This document shows, piece after piece, positions 57,617 to 64,000 of a stretch of DNA of 64,000 bases. The notes under the pieces are model-generated. The model saw only the letters and a program-made list of their open reading frames with translations, was not told the DNA's origin and searched no databases. Both the position numbers and the translations under genes were made by a program. The first letter of the stretch is position 1; every line of letters starts with the position of its first letter. The DNA comes from Rhizopus sp. PT2906 (taxonomy: Eukaryota; Mucoromycota; Mucoromycetes; Mucorales; Rhizopodaceae): NCBI GenBank assembly GCA_025529335.1, contig JAMYHX010000007.1:62001-126000 (forward strand), written 5' to 3'.

Positions 57617-58361
57617 ATGATAACCACCACACAAGAAGAAGCAATGTACGATCATAACAAATCGGTATTTGAACCTAAAGAAAGAAGACCTAGTATAGTT
57701 GAAAGCCGAACATTATATCCTTTATCCCCTTTTCGCCATCATCCATACCATATTGATAGTAATAGCCCGAGCCCATCAACTTCTCGACGGGGTTCACTCA
57801 CAGATCCTCACCTTCATACATCCTTTCATCGCCCATCCAATCTATCTTTTCATACATCACCTCCTACCTCACCATCATCATCCAGACGATCGTCCGTAGC
57901 AACACCACCTGATGGTACATCATTACCATCTTGGAGAAGAGAATCACTTCCATCAATATCCCATCTAACATCATCTGCTATTGTTCCTGATATGGTTCTG
58001 GATGATCGACGTCATTCAATAGCCACTGCAACTATCAAACGAAGAGGAAGTGAACAAACACCCTATTCAAGGTCACCTGAATTACGAATGAGCCATAAAT
58101 TAGCAGAAAGAAAAAGAAGAAAAGAAATGAGAGACTTGTTTGATGATCTAAGAGACTTGTTACCATTTGAAAAAGGATTAAAGACTAGCAAATGGGAGAT
58201 AATGAATAAAGGTAAAAGCAGTGAATCCCTTTTTCTTAAACTAACATGTTTTTTATAATATAGCATTAGAGCATATTAAAACATTGCATGAAAAAGAATT
58301 ACAGATGGAAAAGGAAAAAGCTGAACTGTTGAATGAATTGAATGCTTTAAAAAAACAATAA
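57617..58361 (+). CDS. bHLH transcription factor
   Basis: Two exons over a 52-nt intron (58212-58263) give 230 residues. The first 150 residues are Ser/Pro/Arg-rich, with many RRxS motifs suited to protein kinase A. The basic region and helix 1 read HKLAERKRRKEMRDLFDDLRDLLP, the loop FEKGLKTSKW, and helix 2 EIMNKALEHIKTLHEKE, followed by a short leucine zipper (MEKEKAELLNELNALKKQ). The His/Glu/Arg triplet of the basic region (H..AER.RR) predicts CACGTG binding. Two such sites lie upstream. The intron falls inside helix 2 and is needed for the zipper. Confidence 0.92.
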
Positions 58362-58560
58362 AAAAGTACTTGCGTACACTTTTTTTCTGTTTTTCATTTC
58401 ATTTCAGACTCTTTACTTATGGTTTTGACTGCGCGCGTAAAGAAACTCTTTCCAATGATGGCACACGTGTGTGTGTCTATGGCAGCTAAAACAAGTAAAA
58501 AAATGCAAAAAAGGACATGTAGACGAGAACAAAGAAAAAGAAAAAAAAAAAGGCATTAAA

Positions 58561-60276
58561 ATGCCGCCAAGCTTCCAACAAAGACTTGAGATAGCCAAGA
58601 AAATGAAATCCAGCAATTCTTTTTTTTTTTTTTTTTTGGACAAAAAACTTTTTCTTCTTCTTCTCTTTCTCTTTATGGAAAAGAAACCTCACTTGCGAAA
58701 AAGAGATAGGATTTGGAATTTCTTTCGACACAAGAAGCATGTAGGGACACTTCAGAGAAGAGACACGACAACGGAACAAAAGGAAAAGATTACATGTTTA
58801 TCCACCTATGCACAACAGCACTTTTCACTTTCACTGGATTCGGATATCTTTGAAAGTTTACTTGAAGATAACGATTGGGATTTAAAAAAAGCAATCGCGG
58901 ATCTATCTGATTATGAAGAAGCTTCGCATGGTATACTTGTAGAGCCACCTCAAGGACAAGTCTTGCTCGGACCAGAAAATGATGGAGGCACCAGTTGCTA
59001 TATTGATGCACTCTTGTTTGCCATGTACATATCCAACACAACATTTGATCCATTATTAACCTATGATATACCACCTGAAAACGAAGCCAAAGTCAAATTA
59101 CAGACAGTCATGAGACTGTTTGTGAACAAATTAAGAAAGGGTAATTTCATTAGCGCCAATTATGTTCACTGGCTTAGAAAAGTGCTTGAGGAAGCACAAT
59201 GGAATGGAAAGGACGAAAACGGTTATTGGTCACAAGAAGATACCAGCGAACTGTTTATGTTTATCACCGAGACATTTGATTTGCCATATTTACCTGTAAG
59301 TCTTTCTTTTGATGATATAAAACACAACTCATATATGTATATTTAGTTTCAAATCAGATTATTTCATGGAGCAAATCATGATACAAATGATGATAGAGTC
59401 ATGACGGACCGGGTCTTGTCTCTTTCTATACCACAAAGCAACATGAATACAAGGTTAAAATTAGAAGATATCTTATTAGACTATTTTTACAACAACATCA
59501 TTACTGGCATCAAACGACAAGTAGACATCCAACTTCAACAACAACAACAAAATATCAACCAAGACATTTCTGAAGATATCCTATCATCACCAACCTTTGC
59601 AAGTACAAGTGAAAAGAAGAAAATATTAGAACCAACAAATACGCAACAGGAGGTGATTGCATGGCAGGTACTCGAGTTGCTGCCCTTTTATAGTGCAACC
59701 AATGAGCAAGGAGAACTTATCAACACACAATTTGACTCAGCTTTCCCAGATACACGAATGATTTTACCCATCGTTCTCAAGCGGTACTTTTACGAAAACA
59801 CAGAAATCAAAAAGAATAAGATACCGATCGATATTCCATCCACCATTGACTTTAATCGTTTTATCAATCAAAACATGGATGATCCAGTGTGTACAACATG
59901 TGGTCAGATGAACGATTGGACACTTTATCTCAAGAGTGTGGTGTGTCATAAAGGAAGTTCACCTTATTCAGGACATTATATTTCTTATGCAAGAGCAGAG
60001 GAAGAGTGGATAAAATTGGATGATATGAACAAAGAGATGAGGGTAACACCAGTCAAGGACCAAGCAAAGATGTTTGCTGATTTAGCGGAGAATGCATATA
60101 TTTTATTTTATGAATTGGATAAAACATGTCAGCACCACAACGATAATAATTCTCATAGTTCTAATAGTAGTGGTAATAGTATTAATAATAGTAATAATAG
60201 CAATAATAAGCCATCATTAGAAAAGGCGCCACTAAAGGATCATCATCACCATCATTATTCTTGCATTTTGATGTAA
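58561..60276 (+). CDS. Ubiquitin-specific protease ending in a CaaX box
   Basis: Two exons over intron 59296-59346 give 554 residues from ATG 58561. A UBA-like segment (DIFESLLEDNDWDLKKAIADLSD) precedes the catalytic domain. The Cys box is NDGGTSCYIDALLFAM, the His box is SSPYSGHYISYAR, and an Asp follows in WIKLDDMNKEM. A CxxC motif (VCTTCGQ) is present. The protein ends with an Asn/Ser tract, five or so histidines and the last four residues CILM, a CaaX motif predicted to be prenylated, with Met favouring farnesylation. A later start at 58675 is possible, because a T17 run between the two ATGs encodes an odd Phe tract. Confidence 0.88.
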
Positions 60277-60512
60277 AGGAGTAATGGCAAATTAAAAAAA
60301 AAAGGCAAGACAAAGAATAAACAAAGATGTAGACTCCTTTTCGTTTTCCTTTTCTGACTTCTTTGTTCGGAACACTTTACGGCTTTTTTTATTTTTTGTT
60401 TACATGAACATATTACCAGGAAAAAAAAAAAAAAATAGAATCTCCTCTTCCCCTTTCTTTTTCTTTTCCCTTTTTTTTTTTCTTAATACTTTACTCTCTT
60501 TCTTGGAATAGA

Positions 60513-61487
60513 ATGGGACAAGGGCCAAGTAAAGAGGACTATTTAATTGGATACACAAAAGATGAAGAAGAAGTGACGTGGAAAGACATCGAACTGGATA
60601 AACAACAACAGATAGTTCACCTTTCTAAAAGAAACCTTTACTCTATCACACCCCATATTGGATTATTTACCATGATGAAACGAATAGATCTGTAATATAT
60701 AATGTTATAAGACTGTTTATAACGTCACTCATTATTTTATATTAGCTCACATAACAGCATACGTTGTATACCAGAAGCAATAGGTCATTTACACCATTTG
60801 GAATACCTGAATTTATCACATAATCAATTAATGGAGATACCCGATACATTAAGCCAGCTATCAAGACTAAAAGAACTAGACTTATCCTATAACAAACTGC
60901 AGCGCATCACACGGTTTATTGGAGACCTCGACAGATTACAATCCATTAACCTAGAGCATAACCAACTGACTGAACTCCCCTTTACTATCGAAGGACTTTT
61001 ATCACTAACCACACTTGACGTTTCGCATAACCCAATCATCATTTTGCCCGCTCCATTGATCCAACTACCTTACTTACGTCGTATTCAACTTGATGGTTGT
61101 CCATTGACAGGATCTGTAGACTTTCTAAACACACCATATAGCCCACCATCACTGGTCGAGATTTGCGCTCGACTGATGACGACAGCACAGATCGAATGCC
61201 CACTGACAGAGACATTGGACCAGTACGTGTCTTCATATGAGATCTGCAACCACTGTCGCGGTCCTTACTTTGAATCCTTTGTGTCCCGAGGTCGATGGAT
61301 TAAACGCAACGATGTTTGGATCCCGCTAGAGTATCGGCTTTGTTCGGCACATTGGCTTGATGAATCGGATAGAGTGATTGCGACGTTTGCAACAGCCGTA
61401 TATCCGCGTGCCTCGTTCTGCAAGAAGCAGCATCGATCTGTATTTAAGGCATGGATGAAGCACACGGCTAGTTCGAAATCAAGGTAG
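60513..61487 (+). CDS. Leucine-rich repeat protein with C-terminal Cys domain (LRRC58-like), paralogue B, probably myristoylated
   Basis: Two exons over intron 60692-60745 give 306 residues. The N-terminus MGQGPSK fits the N-myristoylation pattern (Gly2, Ser6, Lys7). Six LRRs follow (LEYLNLSHNQLMEIPDT, LKELDLSYNKLQRITRF, LTTLDVSHNPIIILP and others). The terminal domain contains YSPPSLVEICARL, CNHCRGPYFE, then WIPLEYRLCSAHW. It is shared in order and spacing with the gene at 37104-38104, so the two are paralogues. The Cys/His pattern (C..C...C..H) suggests a zinc-binding module. Myristoylation would place this copy at membranes, unlike paralogue A. Confidence 0.85.
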
Positions 61488-61641
61488 CTCATGACTTTTT
61501 TTTTTTTTTGTAACCATGTAATTTTACTGTTTAATGAAAAAGAGATTTTTTTTTTACAAAAAGTGCTTTTTATTATGTCATGCGGAGAATAGTTGCATAA
61601 CTGTAGCTTTTTCTTTTTTTTTTTTTTTTTTTTTTTTCGTA

Positions 61642-62492
61642 ATGTCTCATTCACTTGAAGCGATTGACATTTACAGATTTCTGTCTTTTGTTCATCAGCA
61701 ATCTCAAGACTTACTTGACCCACTCTTACTGTCACTGAGATCACCTCGTTTTGGCCCTGTTTCTGCCATAACAGCACGTTGGTATCCGACAATATCCAGT
61801 GCGATACCTGAACTGGCCACAGACTTTCAACGACTCATATCAGCTGCTGAAAGTAATCCGGAGGATGACGCGATGCTTCGACGAGTAGCAGATCATTATC
61901 CACTGATCTATCGCGTATCCTGCTTCTTGGAAACCGATGATCAGGTCGAACTCTTTATTCGATGCCTCTCTCTTGATCGAATGACGTCCGCTGAAGAAAT
62001 CAAACCAAGTCTCTTTCAATTTCTGAATCTTCTTGAAAGTGACACCAGACAATGCATCGAACGCGTCTTGGTTGAGGACCCACATGGTTATCTATCCGTC
62101 CAAGATTGTACACCCTCAGATGGTTTCCTAGATCTTGACAGGCTGTCTGAGGTCATTGGTGATTCAGTCTTATTTGAACAAGTCATGGCAACCATTCAGT
62201 CCAATGCGGCGCGTGGGCTACCATGGATAGAGAGTGTGCAACAGATTTATGAGTTGGTGCGTGATCGAGGTCTGTGGGAACAATTGGCGCCTATCTTGCA
62301 GCAAGTCATCACAGGTAAAAAAAATAACCCAAAAAGAGAAGCGTATATTAACATCCATTAGATCCAAATGAGTATAGTTCGTATGAAGAATATGTACAAA
62401 AAAACTTTTTGGATGATGGGGGACAACAGTACTTGGATCAAGAAATCGATCGTACTCAAGTGGAATTCATGCTTCAAAACCTGAAAATGTAG
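61642..62492 (+). CDS. Unidentified alpha-helical protein
   Basis: Two exons over intron 62315-62361 give 267 residues from ATG 61642, just after a long T run. It is helix-rich throughout, with no signal peptide or membrane helix (MSHSLEAIDIYRFLSFVHQQ, YRVSCFLETDDQVELFIRCLSLDRM, DSVLFEQVMATIQSNA). The last exon ends EYVQKNFLDDGGQQYLDQEIDR and a short tail. I do not recognise the family. The frame upstream of 61642 is a chance extension through Phe codons. Confidence 0.7.
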
Positions 62493-62611
62493 CCTGTGGC
62501 ATTATTGTCATATCACGCGTACCTGTGTACTAGGATAATGATGATCTACTGATCCTATAAAAAAGTGCTTTTATGCAAGATGATGTCAAATCGGATTTAT
62601 TGTTCCCAAAT

Positions 62612-62906
62612 TCAGACACATGAATAAAAAGATATAAACACAGATTTTTTTTTATTACTATTAACATTACAAAAGAAAGAAGGGAAGAATAATACTTTTT
62701 TAAAAGAAGTGTGTGTGTGTATATATATATGTAATGTATATATAGAAGAAGTGATATATATATAAAAGGGGGAGAATAATAATAGCAGTAATAGTGATAA
62801 TAATAAGCAATAAAGTAGTAGTAATAGTAGTAGTAGTAGTAACAAGACTATACATATATATATAAAAGGAAAGAAAAAGAAGGGGGGTATGATATTAAAT
62901 ACATGG
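62612..62906. repeat. Low-complexity stretch with microsatellites
   Basis: GT and AT microsatellites near 62709-62740 and trinucleotide TAG/TAA runs near 62780-62845, in the 3' flank of the SWIRM gene. The long minus-strand frame through it is a Leu/Tyr tract of repeat origin and was not accepted. Confidence 0.7.
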
Positions 62907-63772
62907 TTAGTTTGATTCATCCAACCAACCTAATTGACCAAAAGCTGTCCAAAGAGCGCTCGTCTTATTAACATCCACTCTACACAATTTTTGTGCAACG
63001 GATTTAGTGAATGGAATTTCTTGGTATTTTAAAGTGCGAGCAGCCAAGATAAGAGTACGTTTACAACGAAGATATTGAGTTGGAGATAAACGTAGGGTAG
63101 AAGCCATGGTAGCTTCAACAGGATGTAGTCGATGATAAAAGGGTTGTTGAGCGATATAAAGTGGTGCACCTAATTCATGGTTTAATTATCACGCATATAT
63201 AAATTATACTATTATATATTCTTACCCTTCCAGGACACCTTAACAGGAATAGTATCAAGCGCCTCTTGAGATGGAACCCAACCAGGAGGATAGAAATCGG
63301 TATCATTGGTTTCAATGTCAATTGAGTCAAATGCAGAGGCAGCATCTTTACCAGTTGGCAAAACAGATGAAACGCGTCTTTTCTTGAGAGTGCATGGTTG
63401 CTTATCTTTATGAACATTGGATGGGTTCAGCTTTCTTTTTTTGGTAGGTGTCACCGCAGGCTTGTCTAACCTAGTACATTTATCGATCCTCTTTTCTTTT
63501 TCTTGGTCGTCATCTTGCTTGTTCGTATTCATTAATAACAAATCACGATAGACATTGAGAGCAAAGACTCTGTCATGACCATGGGTTGATCTTAGATAAG
63601 GTACCATCCGACAGTAGGACTCAATGAATGCCTTTCTATTCTTTCTTGGATAGTGATCCCATTTGGGAGGTTCAGTTGGAGTCAAAGGAGGAGACAGGAG
63701 CGAATCGTCTTCAATGTGGTTTTTATCATATACTTGATGCATAATGCTCAATGGTTTAGTCAAAGTCATCAT
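62907..63772 (-). CDS. SWIRM-domain protein (Laf/Fun19-like)
   Basis: Two exons over intron 63170-63225 give 269 residues. The N-terminal half is basic and disordered (PTKKRKLNPSN is a nuclear-signal-like cluster). The exon junction gives VSWKG|APLYIAQQPFYHRLHPVEATMASTLRLSPTQYLRCKR, followed by CRVDVNKTSALWTAFGQLGWL. This is the SWIRM fold, with the helix-turn-helix end CRxDVNKxSxLW, as in S. pombe Laf1/Laf2 and yeast Fun19, which associate with histone deacetylase complexes. A nuclear chromatin role is expected from the family. The first ATG of two at 63772 was taken. Confidence 0.88.
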
Positions 63773-64000
63773 TCAATAATAGAAAAAGAGGTAAGAGAGA
63801 GAGAAAGAAATAAAATAAAATGTTGGCTGATTTCAACTTTTTGTATTTATTTGATGCATCGCACAAAAAGAAGGGATGAGACCCGATACGCCAGTCGGTG
63901 ATTAAAATAGATGTCACATTTTAAAATAATGAATAAATTCTTGTAATGCTTCTCTAATCAATATAATGTCATTCTGCTTCATTGATCTTTTTTATTTTCT

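Noticed and set aside
58486..58779. 97-codon minus frame opposite the deubiquitinase start
   Set aside because: Made of Lys and Phe runs from A/T tracts.
61265..61792. 175-codon minus frame
   Set aside because: Runs antisense through the LRR gene end and a poly-T run (a poly-Lys product); no feature supports it.

Overview
The window looks like a chromosome segment of a Mucoromycota fungus, most likely Mucorales. The evidence is AT-rich intergenic DNA with long T or A runs, many short introns of about 44-100 nt with GTAAG-type donors and some TACTAAC-like branch sites, eukaryotic nuclear genes on both strands, and decayed Tc1-like transposon DNA. Intron positions were assigned by eye from frame continuity. 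Where I checked it, the spliced length is a multiple of three.

Layout. 0.07-2.5 kb: start of a minus-strand gene cut by the window edge, a tRNA-Pro(CGG) and a four-helix membrane protein. 2.5-15.7 kb: mismatch-repair MSH2, dihydrolipoamide dehydrogenase, a pyrimidine 5'-nucleotidase of the Sdt1 type, a ferric-reductase-like flavocytochrome, an orphan exon at 12.4 kb, and COPII SEC23. 16.4-25.3 kb: an unclear intron-containing stretch, a coiled-coil protein, a Zn2Cys6 regulator of the Ert1/AcuK gluconeogenesis type, dihydroxyacetone kinase and a Pcl-type cyclin. 27.6-38.7 kb: mitochondrial-type aspartate aminotransferase, a Spt23/Mga2-like IPT-ankyrin factor, a secreted thaumatin-like protein, a Zn2Cys6 factor, an LRR protein with a C-terminal Cys domain and a GNAT-like protein. 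39.1-49.6 kb: a TA-flanked inverted-repeat element, peroxisomal Lon, a CstF-50 homologue, a delta4-sphingolipid desaturase, then transposon wreckage. 49.7-63.8 kb: a 2-oxoglutarate oxygenase, a forkhead factor, a BRAT1-like HEAT-repeat protein, a bHLH factor, a CaaX-ending deubiquitinase, a second LRR/Cys-domain protein, an unknown protein and a SWIRM protein.

Most genes are independent housekeeping or regulatory loci. One possible functional neighbourhood is the Ert1-like regulator beside dihydroxyacetone kinase (three-carbon metabolism). Aspartate aminotransferase and DLD also belong to central carbon metabolism but lie apart.

The least explained content is a set of decayed, intron-containing fragments of uncharacterised proteins (12.4, 30.2, 39.6-40.5 and 47.8-48.3 kb). 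One sits inside a 1,735-bp element with matching termini and TA target duplication. Another is fused to a decayed Tc1-like transposase. Other points of note are three GC-AG introns with nearly identical donors, a 4-nt first coding exon, and paired LRR proteins sharing a Cys-rich C-terminal domain.
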